From Acidimicrobiia bacterium (GTDB taxonomy: Bacteria > Actinomycetota > Acidimicrobiia > Acidimicrobiales > Aldehydirespiratoraceae), in assembly GCA_022828135.1 (NCBI GenBank), contig JAJEJB010000039.1, positions 45,196-109,195 on the forward strand: DNA of 64,000 nt, written 5' to 3'. The position numbers and the translations under genes were made by a program. Position 1 is the first letter of the stretch; every line of letters starts with the position of its first letter. Shown here in pieces: positions 51,439-62,062 of the stretch. Under the pieces are notes generated by a model. That model made no database searches. It saw only the letters and a list, made by a program, of their open reading frames with translations, and was not told the DNA's origin.

Positions 51439-52404
51439 CTAGGCGAGGAAGGACCGCGGGTCGGCGGTGAAGGCCCGCTGGCAACCGGGGGCGCAGAACC
51501 AGTAGTCGGCGCCCTCGTGCACCGTGTGGTACTTGGCGTCGTCGACCAGCACCGTCATGCCGCACACCGGGTCGATGGCCTCGGCCCTGAGCGGAGCCGG
51601 GTTCGATCCGGTTGCCACCAGTTCGCCTCTTGCTCGGCGAGCCACCAGGTCAGCCATGACAGCCACCGCGATCTCAGCATTGGCGACCGCGCCCAGGTCC
51701 AGGCCCGCGGGTGCGTGCACGCGGTTAAGTTCGGCCGGGGCCGCGCCACGGCTGCGCAGATGGTCGAGCACAGTCCCGGCTCGGCGTTCGGAGGCGATCA
51801 GGCCCACGTATCCAGCGTCGGAGGCCAGCGCGGTCTCGAGGGCCAGGTCGTCGTAGTGGCCCTGGGTGGCGACCACTACTGCGGTGGCGCCGTCGGTGCC
51901 GAGTCCCGACAGGTCGAGCTTGGTGCGCACCAACTCCGGCCTGGTGTGCTCGTCGGGGTTGCCGCCGTCGTCGATGACTGTGGCGCCCCAGCCGAGCGAG
52001 ACGGCCATCTCGGCCAGCGCGTCCACCGCCGGGGACCGGCCCACGACGATCACCTGTGGCTCGGGCCGGTGCGGCTCCAGGTAAACCTCAAGGGCCCCCT
52101 CGGACTCACAGGCCATGGCTATGGACCGAACCCCCTCCTGGGAGCGGCCGTCCAATTCGTCGGGCTGTCCCAGGAACAGCAGGGCCGGTTGCCCGGTTTC
52201 CAGGCACTCCCGGGCGTGGCGCACGACCGAGGGCTCCGCGCAGGCGCCGCCCAGCCAGCCCCGGACCGTTCCGTCGGCCAGGACCACGGCCTTGGAGCCC
52301 TGCCGTCCCGACGACGGGCCTCGCCGCCACACCACCGTGGCCAGCACATACGGCACCCGCTGCTCGCTGAGCTCGACCGCCTCGACCAGCACAGATACAT
52401 CCAT
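51439..52404 (-). CDS. XdhC/CoxI-family maturation factor fused to a YHS domain
   Basis: 321 residues. The XdhC_CoxI domain (about 1-90, TVRGWLGGACAEPSVVRHA) is followed by the Rossmann XdhC_C domain (VIVVGRSPAVDALAEMA, YVGLIASERRAGTVLDHL, HAPAGLDLGAVANAEIAVAVMADL). The last 50 residues are a YHS metal-binding domain (IDPVCGMTV, YWFCAPGCQRAF). XdhC/CoxI proteins insert or sulfurate the Mo cofactor of xanthine- and CO-dehydrogenases. Position downstream of coxMSL supports that job. ATG preceded by GGGAGAC. Confidence 0.88.
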   Translation of the reverse strand: MDVSVLVEAVELSEQRVPYVLATVVWRRGPSSGRQGSKAVVLADGTVRGWLGGACAEPSVVRHARECLETGQPALLFLGQPDELDGRSQEGVRSIAMACESEGALEVYLEPHRPEPQVIVVGRSPAVDALAEMAVSLGWGATVIDDGGNPDEHTRPELVRTKLDLSGLGTDGATAVVVATQGHYDDLALETALASDAGYVGLIASERRAGTVLDHLRSRGAAPAELNRVHAPAGLDLGAVANAEIAVAVMADLVARRARGELVATGSNPAPLRAEAIDPVCGMTVLVDDAKYHTVHEGADYWFCAPGCQRAFTADPRSFLA

Positions 52405-52430
52405 GTCTCCCGCTCCCCGTCCTGCCGATC

Positions 52431-53951
52431 CTAGGCCTCGTCAGAGCTCTGCGAGGCCTGACCCCGTCGTCTCAGCGCGACCGCGCCCGCGACCGCTGCG
52501 GCGGCTGCGGCGACCCCGACGCCGACGCCGACGGCTGTGGCTGATCCCTTGCCGTCTCCGCCGCTGTCGGGGGAAGCAGCCGCCAGCGTCTCGACGGGCG
52601 ATACGGTCGGTGCCTGGAGCTCGGTCGGGCCCGGCTCGGACTCAGCCACAGGCTCGGACTCAGCCGCGGCCGTCGTCGAGGTGGTGGTTGCCTCCGACAG
52701 CGTCGGAACGGGCTCCTCAGTGGCGATGCCGCGGAAGGGGCCCGTGATCTCATAGGTGATTCCACCGATGAAGTCGGTCGTGGACAAGCCGTCGATGATC
52801 TCACCGATCGCGCTGGGAGTCGGCCCTCGCTGGCTCGAGAAGTACAGCCGGTCGCGGGCCGGGCTGAACACGGGCCCGGTGATCTCTGAGATGTCCTGGC
52901 CGACCACGCGCGCGAACGGCGCCACTTGGCCGTCGGGCGTGATGATCACGATCTCCATGTTGCCGCCGTCCTCGGCCACGAACAGGTCTCCAGAGCCGGC
53001 ATCGACGGTGATGTTGTCGACTCCGGTCAGCACGGCGGTGCCGTCCTCCACCGTCTCGGGGGCGGGCGACCAGATCAGCTCATACCGCTGCAACCGCACG
53101 TTGACGGCGTGGACCCGGTGGTCGAGCTTGGTGGTGAAGTAGATCCAGTCGTCGTGGTACCAGATCCCCTCCGCACCCGGAAAGATTGTGGCCTCCTCCA
53201 CCTGCTCACGGGTCGGGAGATCCTGTGCGGACGGGTCGGGCACCGGCCTCCACGACACCGCGCCGTCGCCCGCCACGGTCGCCGCCTCGAGGAGACCCTC
53301 GGACAAGTCCGGGTAGGCGGCGGGGGTGTACCGGTACAGCACGCCCTCGGGCTGGTCCTCGGTGAGATAGAGCGACTGGCCGATCGGATCCACGGCCGCC
53401 GCCTCGTGGGTGAAGTTTCCCATCGCCGGATACGCGACGGCGGGGGTGGAGCCCGTCGGATCACACTCCCAGACCAGCCCATCGCCGACGTAGGCCTCCT
53501 CGCACGACAGCCAGGTCCCCCATGGGGTTGGACCGCCCGCGCAATTCGAGTGGCTGCCCTGAAGGATCGGGTACGCGTCGAGCACCTCGCCCTCCGGAGA
53601 GAAGTGAATGGCGCTGGCACCGCCGCTGGCGGGCGCCATGAAGTTGAAGACCTCGCTGTTGCAGACGTAGTACCAGCCGCCGTTGCCGTCATCGAAGGTC
53701 GCGGCCCCGTCCGGGAACAGGTGCCAGCGGTACTCGGTCCGGGCCACCGGCTCCCCCGCCACGGCGACGACGCGCGCGGTGAACCCGTCGGGGACGACGA
53801 CGCCATCCGCGTTGGGCGCGAGCCCGTCGATCGAGCCGTAGGGAGACTCACCCGCCGAGGCGGTCTGGGCCGCGGCCACTCTCACCGACGGAAGCAGGGC
53901 GGCGCCGGTGGCGCCCGCCACCCCTACGCGTAGGAACCTGCGTCTGTCCAC
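52431..53951 (-). CDS. PhoX-like (DUF839) secreted protein with Tat signal
   Basis: 506 residues. It has a twin-arginine signal (DRRRFLRVGVAGATGAALLP) and a beta-propeller DUF839 domain with SHSNCAGGPTPWGTWLSCEE, GNFTHEAAAVDP, QSLYLTEDQPEGVLYRYTP, and VDNITVDAGSGDLFVAEDGGN. A Thr/Ser/Glu/Pro-rich linker leads to a C-terminal membrane helix and RRRG, so it is exported and anchored. PhoX proteins are Ca/Fe phosphatases; activity on phosphate esters is inferred only. It lies 36 nt after coxL, inside the CODH gene run. GTG start. Confidence 0.85.
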   Translation of the reverse strand: MDRRRFLRVGVAGATGAALLPSVRVAAAQTASAGESPYGSIDGLAPNADGVVVPDGFTARVVAVAGEPVARTEYRWHLFPDGAATFDDGNGGWYYVCNSEVFNFMAPASGGASAIHFSPEGEVLDAYPILQGSHSNCAGGPTPWGTWLSCEEAYVGDGLVWECDPTGSTPAVAYPAMGNFTHEAAAVDPIGQSLYLTEDQPEGVLYRYTPAAYPDLSEGLLEAATVAGDGAVSWRPVPDPSAQDLPTREQVEEATIFPGAEGIWYHDDWIYFTTKLDHRVHAVNVRLQRYELIWSPAPETVEDGTAVLTGVDNITVDAGSGDLFVAEDGGNMEIVIITPDGQVAPFARVVGQDISEITGPVFSPARDRLYFSSQRGPTPSAIGEIIDGLSTTDFIGGITYEITGPFRGIATEEPVPTLSEATTTSTTAAAESEPVAESEPGPTELQAPTVSPVETLAAASPDSGGDGKGSATAVGVGVGVAAAAAAVAGAVALRRRGQASQSSDEA

Positions 53952-53987
53952 GGCTCCAGCTCCTCTTGTCGAGCGTAAGGATGCGAA

Positions 53988-56345
<2,358 letters not shown>

Positions 56346-56358
56346 TGCTCGCTCCCTT

Positions 56359-56835
56359 TCAGCTGTCGCCGTTGGACGACGCCGCCGCGGCCGCGGCCTG
56401 GATGGCCTTGACGATGTTCATGTAGCCGGTGCACCGGCACAGGTTCCCCGAGATGGCCCAGCGGACCTCGTCGTCGGACGGGTCCGGGTTGTCGTCGATC
56501 AGGGCCGCGCCCACCAGCATCATGGCCGGGGTGCAGAACCCGCACTGCAGGCCGTGCTCGTCGCTGAACGCCTGCTGGACGGGGTGCAGCCCGTCGGCGG
56601 ACTTGAGGCCCTCGACGGTGGTCACCTCCCGCCCGTCGGCCTGCACCGCCAACATGGTGCACGACTTGACCGGGGTGCCGTCCACCAGGACGGTGCAGAC
56701 CCCGCAGCTGGTGGTGTCGCAGCCGATGTGGGTGCCGGTCAGCCCGGCACCGGTGCGGATGTGGTCGACCAGCAGCAGGCGAGGCTCGACGTCGGCAGTG
56801 TGGTCGGATCCGTTGATGTTGATCGTGATCTCCAT
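56359..56835 (-). CDS. coxS: Carbon monoxide dehydrogenase small (2Fe-2S) subunit
   Basis: 158 residues. The N-terminal ferredoxin-type cluster (GCDTTSCGVCTVLVDGTPVKSC) and the C-terminal helical cluster (CGFCTPAMM, ISGNLCRCTGY) are complete. It carries electrons from the Mo site to FAD. ATG 56835 matches the family start EITININGSDH and has GGGG upstream. Confidence 0.95.
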   Translation of the reverse strand: MEITININGSDHTADVEPRLLLVDHIRTGAGLTGTHIGCDTTSCGVCTVLVDGTPVKSCTMLAVQADGREVTTVEGLKSADGLHPVQQAFSDEHGLQCGFCTPAMMLVGAALIDDNPDPSDDEVRWAISGNLCRCTGYMNIVKAIQAAAAAASSNGDS

Positions 56836-56846
56836 GGTGTCCCCTT

Positions 56847-57707
56847 TCAGCCCTGGGCCTGCTCGGCTGCGGCCGCGAGGGCCCTGCCGGTGAACGCAGC
56901 CACGACTTGGCGCTTCCATCGGGCCGAGCCCCGCACGTCGTCACGGGGATCGGCGGCCGCCGCGGCCGCTGCGCCCGCCTCGGCGAACAGCTCGGCGCTC
57001 GGTGCGTTACCCACCAGCAGCGCCTCGGCCTCAGTGGCCTTGCGGTTGATGGGCGCCACCGACGTCATGGCCACGCCGGCCGCCGAGATCGTGCCGTCGG
57101 CGGCCAGCTCAAGGTGGGCGGCCACGCCCACGGTGGCGTAGTCGCCGACCTTGCGCTCCAGCTTCTGGTAGGAGCCGCCGGAACGGCCCGACGGCACCGG
57201 GATGTGCACCGCGACCACCATCTCGTCTTCGGCGAGGGAGTTGGTGAAGAAGTCCTGCACGAAGTCGCCGATGTCGATGGCCCGCCGGCCGGACGGGCCC
57301 TGGGCGACCACCTCGGCACCCGTGGCCAGCAGGACCGAGTTCCAGTCGCCCTCCGGGTCGCAGTGGGCCACCGACCCGCACAGGGTGCCCAGATTGCGCA
57401 CCAGCGGATCCGAGATCCACGGGGCCGCGGATGCCACCGCGCCGGACACCGCGCCGGAGGCGGCGATGTCGGCGTGGCGGACCAGCGCGCCGACGTGCAG
57501 GTGGCCGTTGTGGCTCCTGATCGCATCGAGCCCGGCAATCCGGTTTATGTCGACCAGCTTCGACGGCGTCGCGAATCGAAGCTTCATCATCGGCAGCAGG
57601 CTCTGCCCGCCGGCTAGGAACCGGGTCTCGTCACCCCCTTCGGCCTTGGCGGCAATCGCCTCCTCCACCGAGGCGGCGGCGATGTAGTCGAACTGGGCGG
57701 GCAGCAT
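56847..57707 (-). CDS. coxM: Carbon monoxide dehydrogenase medium (FAD) subunit
   Basis: 286 residues. FAD motif 1 is AGGQSLLPMMKLRF. Motif 2, usually T(I/L)GGS, reads TLCGSVAHCDPEGDW, with Cys for the first Gly. The C-terminal domain has AGVAMTSVAPINRKATEAE. ATG 57707 fits the common start (LPAQFDYIAAAS) and is followed 11 nt after its stop by coxS. It is first gene of the operon. Confidence 0.93.
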   Translation of the reverse strand: MLPAQFDYIAAASVEEAIAAKAEGGDETRFLAGGQSLLPMMKLRFATPSKLVDINRIAGLDAIRSHNGHLHVGALVRHADIAASGAVSGAVASAAPWISDPLVRNLGTLCGSVAHCDPEGDWNSVLLATGAEVVAQGPSGRRAIDIGDFVQDFFTNSLAEDEMVVAVHIPVPSGRSGGSYQKLERKVGDYATVGVAAHLELAADGTISAAGVAMTSVAPINRKATEAEALLVGNAPSAELFAEAGAAAAAAADPRDDVRGSARWKRQVVAAFTGRALAAAAEQAQG

Positions 57708-57832
57708 CCTGGACCCCCATTCGTCGCGGTCCGCGCACATGCACGCGGGGCGCGGACATTACACGACCAACCGTCGTCCCGCTCATGCGGGGAGACCTCG
57801 GAGCGGCGACATGGTCAAAGGTACGCTGACGG
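57708..57832. promoter_or_regulatory. Divergent promoter region coxM / MFS transporter
   Basis: 125 nt between opposite starts. A TACGCT hexamer (57821-57826) ends 6 nt before the MFS ATG and no ribosome-binding site follows it, which would fit a leaderless mRNA. The coxM promoter was not pinned down. Confidence 0.35.
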
Positions 57833-59071
57833 ATGCGCGCCGACGGGTCCCCGAAGCCTCCGGGGCGGTTCGCGGCGCTCGGCAATCGCCACTTCCGGTT
57901 GCTCTTCGTGGGCGGGTTGTTCACGTTCCTCACCATGCAGGTGGCCGGCATCGCCCGGGCCTGGCTCGCGTTCGAACTCACCGGCAGCAACACCGGCCTC
58001 GGCGGCGTGATGCTGGCCTTCGGATTCTGCAGCATCATCGCCATCCCCTACGGGGGCGTGATCTCGGATCGCTTCCCCCGGCGCACCGTGCTCCTGGTGG
58101 CCGGCGTCCTGCAGGCTGCGACCCCGATCTGTCTCGGCGTGGTGGTGGCCACCGGCACCGAGACGTACTGGATCCTGATCGCCGCCAGCGTCGTCCAGGG
58201 CGGCGTCATCTCGATCCTGGCACCGGCCCGGCTCTCCTTCATCTCCGAGATCGTCGGCCGGGAGGCCATCACCAACGCGGTGTTCCTGTCGATGTCCACC
58301 GTGCAGTTGGCCCGGGTTGCCGGTCCGGCCGCAGCAGGCGCCCTGATCGGTGTGGCGTTCTTCGGCCTGGCCGGCGTCTTCTTCGCCGCGGGGGCGCTCG
58401 GGATCCTGAGCGTGGCCCTGCTGGTCGGCCTGCCCCGGGGAACGCCGTTGAGCCACTCGGGTCGCAGCGCGCTGGGCGACCTCGCCGACGGCCTGCGATT
58501 CGTTCGCTCCCGCCCGGACCTGGTGCACCTGCTCCTGGTGTCGTTCGGGGTGGTGCTGATCGGGTTCCCCCACATGGCGTTCCTTCCGGTGGTGGCCGAG
58601 GAGGTCCACGACAGCGGATCGACCGGTTTCGGACTGCTCAACGCGTCGGCGGCCGTCGGCGCGGTGATCGGCTCGCTCTCACTGGCCAACCTCCAGCGGC
58701 GGAGGCTGCGCCCGTTCCAGACCCGCAGCGCGGTTGCCTTCGGCGTCTCTCTGGCGGTGTTCGCGGTGATGCCGAACCTCTACGCAGCTCTGGCAGTTAT
58801 GGCCGTGGTGGGCGCAACATCGAGCGTCTTCCAGGCCCTGAACAACTCCCTTCTGCTCACCATGACGCCAGTCGAGTACCACGGCCGGGTCCAGAGCCTG
58901 CTCATGTTGAGCTTCTCCGGCTTCGCGATCGCGGCACTGCCCATAGGCATCGTCGCCGACGCGGTGGGGATCAGGGCCACGCTCGTCGGTCTGGGAGTCC
59001 TGGTGCTGGTGGTCATGGCGGTGGCGCGCCTCGCTCAGCCGCGTCGGCTCGCTGAGGAGACAACACTGTGA
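57833..59071 (+). CDS. MFS transporter (drug/antibiotic efflux type)
   Basis: 412 residues, about 12 membrane helices. The loop 2-3 motif YGGVISDRFPRRTVLLVAG and SVVQGGVISILAPARLSFISEIV match the MFS_3 / enterobactin-exporter-like group (DHA3). Substrate unknown. It is divergent from the cox operon, and its start appears leaderless. Confidence 0.9.
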   Translation: MRADGSPKPPGRFAALGNRHFRLLFVGGLFTFLTMQVAGIARAWLAFELTGSNTGLGGVMLAFGFCSIIAIPYGGVISDRFPRRTVLLVAGVLQAATPICLGVVVATGTETYWILIAASVVQGGVISILAPARLSFISEIVGREAITNAVFLSMSTVQLARVAGPAAAGALIGVAFFGLAGVFFAAGALGILSVALLVGLPRGTPLSHSGRSALGDLADGLRFVRSRPDLVHLLLVSFGVVLIGFPHMAFLPVVAEEVHDSGSTGFGLLNASAAVGAVIGSLSLANLQRRRLRPFQTRSAVAFGVSLAVFAVMPNLYAALAVMAVVGATSSVFQALNNSLLLTMTPVEYHGRVQSLLMLSFSGFAIAALPIGIVADAVGIRATLVGLGVLVLVVMAVARLAQPRRLAEETTL

Positions 59072-59098
59072 AACACAATCCGAAACGAGGAGGCGGCC

Positions 59099-59518
59099 AT
59101 GGCCGATGACAGCGGCCACGATCCCCTGCCCGCGGACGGGCACGATCCCACCGATCCCGAGTCGGTGGTGCGGGCGTACTGGGAGAGGGTGTGGCTCGAG
59201 CGCGATCTCGACGCACTGGACGACGTGGTGGCCGATCGAATCGTGCGCCATGCCGCCGAGGGCACCGAGACGCTGACCCGCAGGGAGCTCCGCACCCGCC
59301 TGGCGGGGGCCTTCGACGCGGTCAGGGCCACCGAGGTGAGCTTCGACGCCATGACGACCGACGGCAGCACGGTTTGGGCGAGGATCACCCTCAGGGGCGT
59401 GAGCCTCGCCACCGCGGCCCCGATGTCGCTGGCCTGGCTGGCCCAGTACCGGGTCGACGGCGACCGCATCGCCGAGCTCTGGGGACTTCACCAGCCCGGT
59501 GCGGACTGGTCGTCGTGA
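59099..59518 (+). CDS. SnoaL-like polyketide cyclase-family protein
   Basis: 139 residues. An NTF2-like layout: VVRAYWERVWLERDLDALDDVVAD, then DAMTTDGSTVWARITLRG, ending YRVDGDRIAELWGLHQPG. Strong Shine-Dalgarno GAGGAGG precedes the ATG. The stop overlaps the start of the cupin gene (TGATG), so it is the first gene of a coupled three-gene unit. Confidence 0.85.
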   Translation: MADDSGHDPLPADGHDPTDPESVVRAYWERVWLERDLDALDDVVADRIVRHAAEGTETLTRRELRTRLAGAFDAVRATEVSFDAMTTDGSTVWARITLRGVSLATAAPMSLAWLAQYRVDGDRIAELWGLHQPGADWSS

Positions 59519-60030
59519 TGGACCCCGGTCCCGTCATCCGGCATCTGGCCGATCCCTCCCTGCCCTGGCAGCGGGTCAAGGCACAGCGCAACGCCGACGG
59601 CACCGAGTCGTCGGTGTGGGAGAAGTGGTTCGCATTCCGCGCCGACCCGCCCTACCTGTCGCTGTACGCCCGCTACGACGCTGGCATGGTCGTGCGCCGC
59701 CACGGCCATCGCTCGCCGCATGTGGTGTTCGTGATCGAGGGCGAGATCCTGGTCGGCGATGAAGTGTGCGGCGCCGGCACCCACATCGAGCTCCCCGAGG
59801 GCGAGCAGTTCGGGCCTCTGGTGGCGGGCGACGCCGGATGCACGCTGTTCGAGGTGATGCTGGGCGACCCGCGCAGCTGGAGCGACGACCCCGACGCCTT
59901 CGCCGAGGCCTGCTCGGAGCGGGGCGTGACGCCGCTCCCGGACCCCGAGATCGACTTCCCCGAATGGCTCGAGGACCAGCGCAGCCGGTGGCTCGACTCC
60001 GTCGGCGCCGGCGCCGAGCCCGAGGAGTGA
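59518..60030 (+). CDS. Cupin-domain protein
   Basis: 170 residues. The cupin motif 1 pattern is VVRRHGHRSPHVVFVIEGEILVG and motif 2 is in AGTHIELPEGEQFGPLVAGDAGCTLF. The usual third ligand (Glu) may be in the second strand. Likely a small metal-binding dioxygenase-like or sensor protein. Coupled to both neighbours (TGATG at the start, GTGA at the end). Confidence 0.82.
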   Translation: MDPGPVIRHLADPSLPWQRVKAQRNADGTESSVWEKWFAFRADPPYLSLYARYDAGMVVRRHGHRSPHVVFVIEGEILVGDEVCGAGTHIELPEGEQFGPLVAGDAGCTLFEVMLGDPRSWSDDPDAFAEACSERGVTPLPDPEIDFPEWLEDQRSRWLDSVGAGAEPEE

Positions 60031-60770
60031 GCACTGCCGAGTTGATCGTGGTCGGGGTGGCCTCTGCCTTGGCCATGCTGGCCAAGAGCGCTACCGGGCT
60101 CGGCTACCCGCTGATCGCCATCCCGATCCTGGCGCCGCTGACCGGCATCGAGACCGCGGTGGCGGTGGTGACCCTGCCCAACGCCGCGGCCAACGCGCTG
60201 GTCGGGTGGCGCACCCGCCACGCCCTCCCGGAGACCCGGGACGTGTTCGTGCTGACGGCGACATCGGCGCTGGGGGCGGTGGCAGGCACCTTCGTCCTTG
60301 TGTCGTTGCCCGAGAGGCCCTTGCTGATCGTGCTCGCGGTCTGCGTGCTGGCGTTCGTGGTCCGATCGCTGTGGTTCGGGGACATCACGGTGTCGCCGGG
60401 GGCCGGGCGGCGGGCCTCACCCGCGGTCGGCCTGGCCGCCGGAGTGATGCAGGGAGCGGTGGGCGTGTCCGGGCCGATCATCGGCTCGTGGTTCTACGCC
60501 TACCGGCTCTCACGCGACGCCTACATCCTGTCGCTGTCGGTGCTGTTCCTGATCACCGGCGTCGCGCAGATCTCAACCCTGGCATCGATCGGCGCATACG
60601 ACTCGGACCGACTGGTAGCGGCTGCGGTGGGTTTCGGGCCGGTGCTGGCCATGCTGCCCGTCGGCGAGCACCTGCGGGACAGGCTGTCGGGCTCGCAGTT
60701 CGACCGCGCCGTGCTGGGGTTGCTGGCCGCCTCAGGGGTGACCCTGGTGGTACGAGCCCTCACCGGCTAG
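60027..60770 (+). CDS. TauE/SafE-family anion exporter
   Basis: 247 residues, seven to eight membrane helices. KSATGLGYPLIAIPIL and its second copy GVMQGAVGVSGPIIGSWFYA are the paired family motifs. Relatives export sulfite, sulfoacetate or other organic sulfonates. GTG start overlaps the cupin stop; GAGGAG lies just before it. Confidence 0.88.
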   Translation: MSTAELIVVGVASALAMLAKSATGLGYPLIAIPILAPLTGIETAVAVVTLPNAAANALVGWRTRHALPETRDVFVLTATSALGAVAGTFVLVSLPERPLLIVLAVCVLAFVVRSLWFGDITVSPGAGRRASPAVGLAAGVMQGAVGVSGPIIGSWFYAYRLSRDAYILSLSVLFLITGVAQISTLASIGAYDSDRLVAAAVGFGPVLAMLPVGEHLRDRLSGSQFDRAVLGLLAASGVTLVVRALTG

Positions 60771-60860
60771 GCGACCGTCATCAGCGGGTGCGTCGTGAAG
60801 TGACCCTTGTCCGGCGCCCTGCGGACCACCGCACCTCGGATCGCCCCTCGACGCCAAGAC
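60771..60860. other. Intergenic region, composition change
   Basis: 90 nt with no gene. GC falls clearly from this point into 60.9-61.9 kb, marking the left edge of the atypical pair. Confidence 0.4.
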
Positions 60861-61079
60861 TCATGAACGATCAGGGCTAGCCCTTCGGCGATAGAAGAGC
60901 CACGCGACTCCGCACGAAATCAGGGTGATCAGAAGTATCTCAATGGTACCTATTCCACCTAGCATTGTGCCAACCGATATCAGAAGACAGAACATGACTA
61001 ATCCGACCAGTACGGTCAATAGTATGTTTATCATCTTGGAGTTCTGCAAGGCTGTCACCTTCCATTTGACCGACACCAT
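60861..61079 (-). CDS. Small two-helix membrane protein
   Basis: 72 residues from ATG 61079, which has GGAGG 8 nt upstream. It contains two membrane segments (INILLTVLVGLVMFCLLISVG and IGTIEILLITLISCGVAWLFY) and a short basic tail. It follows the secreted-protein gene by 67 nt on the same strand. GC is low for this genome. It could be an immunity-like or accessory protein; unrecognised. Confidence 0.6.
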   Translation of the reverse strand: MVSVKWKVTALQNSKMINILLTVLVGLVMFCLLISVGTMLGGIGTIEILLITLISCGVAWLFYRRRASPDRS

Positions 61080-61146
61080 ACGGCAAGCCTCCATGTTGGT
61101 CGCCAAACCTGCGGGTGTGAAGCACACCCGCGGACCCAACTTCGGC

Positions 61147-61872
61147 TCAATCATAGGTCCTCCAGTACCAAGTTCCATCAGAATGCGACTTGAGGATATT
61201 CCGCGGATAGGAATTGGCGTAGCAGCCTACCTGTGGGACGCAGTTCTGGAAGTGCCCCTGCTTCTCATGCCAATATCCGCTGCTCGGATAACCAGACAGC
61301 CAATTGTAGGAGCGCGTATCATTGACGATGAGACCCTGCCAAACAAGGACGCCGTCAACATCCTCGAGAGAATAGCCAGTGCTGACGCTAGAGACCCTCT
61401 TGCTGGCTCGGCTCCAACACCATTCTGTCCACGTATTGAACCAATACAAAGTGAACCCTAGGACAGACTCCTTCTCATTCCTAATAGTGACCGTAATGCA
61501 GCCGCTCGCTGATGAGAATCCGCCGCTACCGCTGCTCGCATACCACAACGCACGATCCGACTTCCAGTTGAGATTCTTGAGACCATTCATCATTGCTGCA
61601 TCTGCCACTACTGATCCCTGAGACTCGAAGTCCACGGGTACGGGTATCATTACTCCGTCTCTAGAATAGGCCTTTGTGTCAATGCGATCGCCAGTCAGAG
61701 TGAATGTCTCCACAACGATGTGGTCATCGTCCATGAGACTTTGGTCCGCAGTCGTATCCTCTCCAGACGATGATTCGGTCTGAGCTGACACAGGACTCGC
61801 AAGCGCAAGTACCGACGCCATGAGTGCGACCGCCAATGGTGCTAGCACAGTGATTCTCCTACTAACAGTCAT
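61147..61872 (-). CDS. Secreted protein of unknown family, low GC
   Basis: 241 residues from the second of two close ATGs (61872; AAAGG is 6 nt upstream of it but abuts the first). Signal peptide MTVSRRITVLAPLAVALMASVLALASPVSA, then a Ser/Thr/Asp-rich spacer. The mature part is rich in Trp, Tyr and Ser with four Cys (SGCITV, EWCWSR, FQNCVPQVGCYANSY). The C-terminal SDGTWYWRTYD looks like a small beta domain. No family recognised. Base composition and codon use are unlike the neighbours, so recent transfer is likely. Confidence 0.7.
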   Translation of the reverse strand: MTVSRRITVLAPLAVALMASVLALASPVSAQTESSSGEDTTADQSLMDDDHIVVETFTLTGDRIDTKAYSRDGVMIPVPVDFESQGSVVADAAMMNGLKNLNWKSDRALWYASSGSGGFSSASGCITVTIRNEKESVLGFTLYWFNTWTEWCWSRASKRVSSVSTGYSLEDVDGVLVWQGLIVNDTRSYNWLSGYPSSGYWHEKQGHFQNCVPQVGCYANSYPRNILKSHSDGTWYWRTYD

Positions 61873-61931
61873 GATCATCCTTTCGTTGTGATCTGCCCTT
61901 TGCAGATCGCTTGTACTGCTTCTAACCGCCC

Positions 61932-62016
61932 GGATGTGTCACTAGAACCAGTTTCTTGTCAAGTCTGTGGCAGTCCCGTGCCAACTTCGTGGCAGAGGTT
62001 GGCAGGGATGTGTCAC
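61932..62016. repeat. Direct repeats upstream of the LuxR-type gene
   Basis: GGATGTGTCAC occurs at 61932-61942 and again at 62006-62016. The core GTGGCAG recurs three times between 61960 and 62030. They lie in the 190-nt gap between the low-GC secreted gene and the regulator; the gap holds no gene. They are candidates for binding sites of the downstream regulator. Confidence 0.45.
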
Positions 62017-62062
62017 CGGGTGGCAGCCTCTGCGAGCGTGTTTTCGGGCTATCCTTGGGGCG

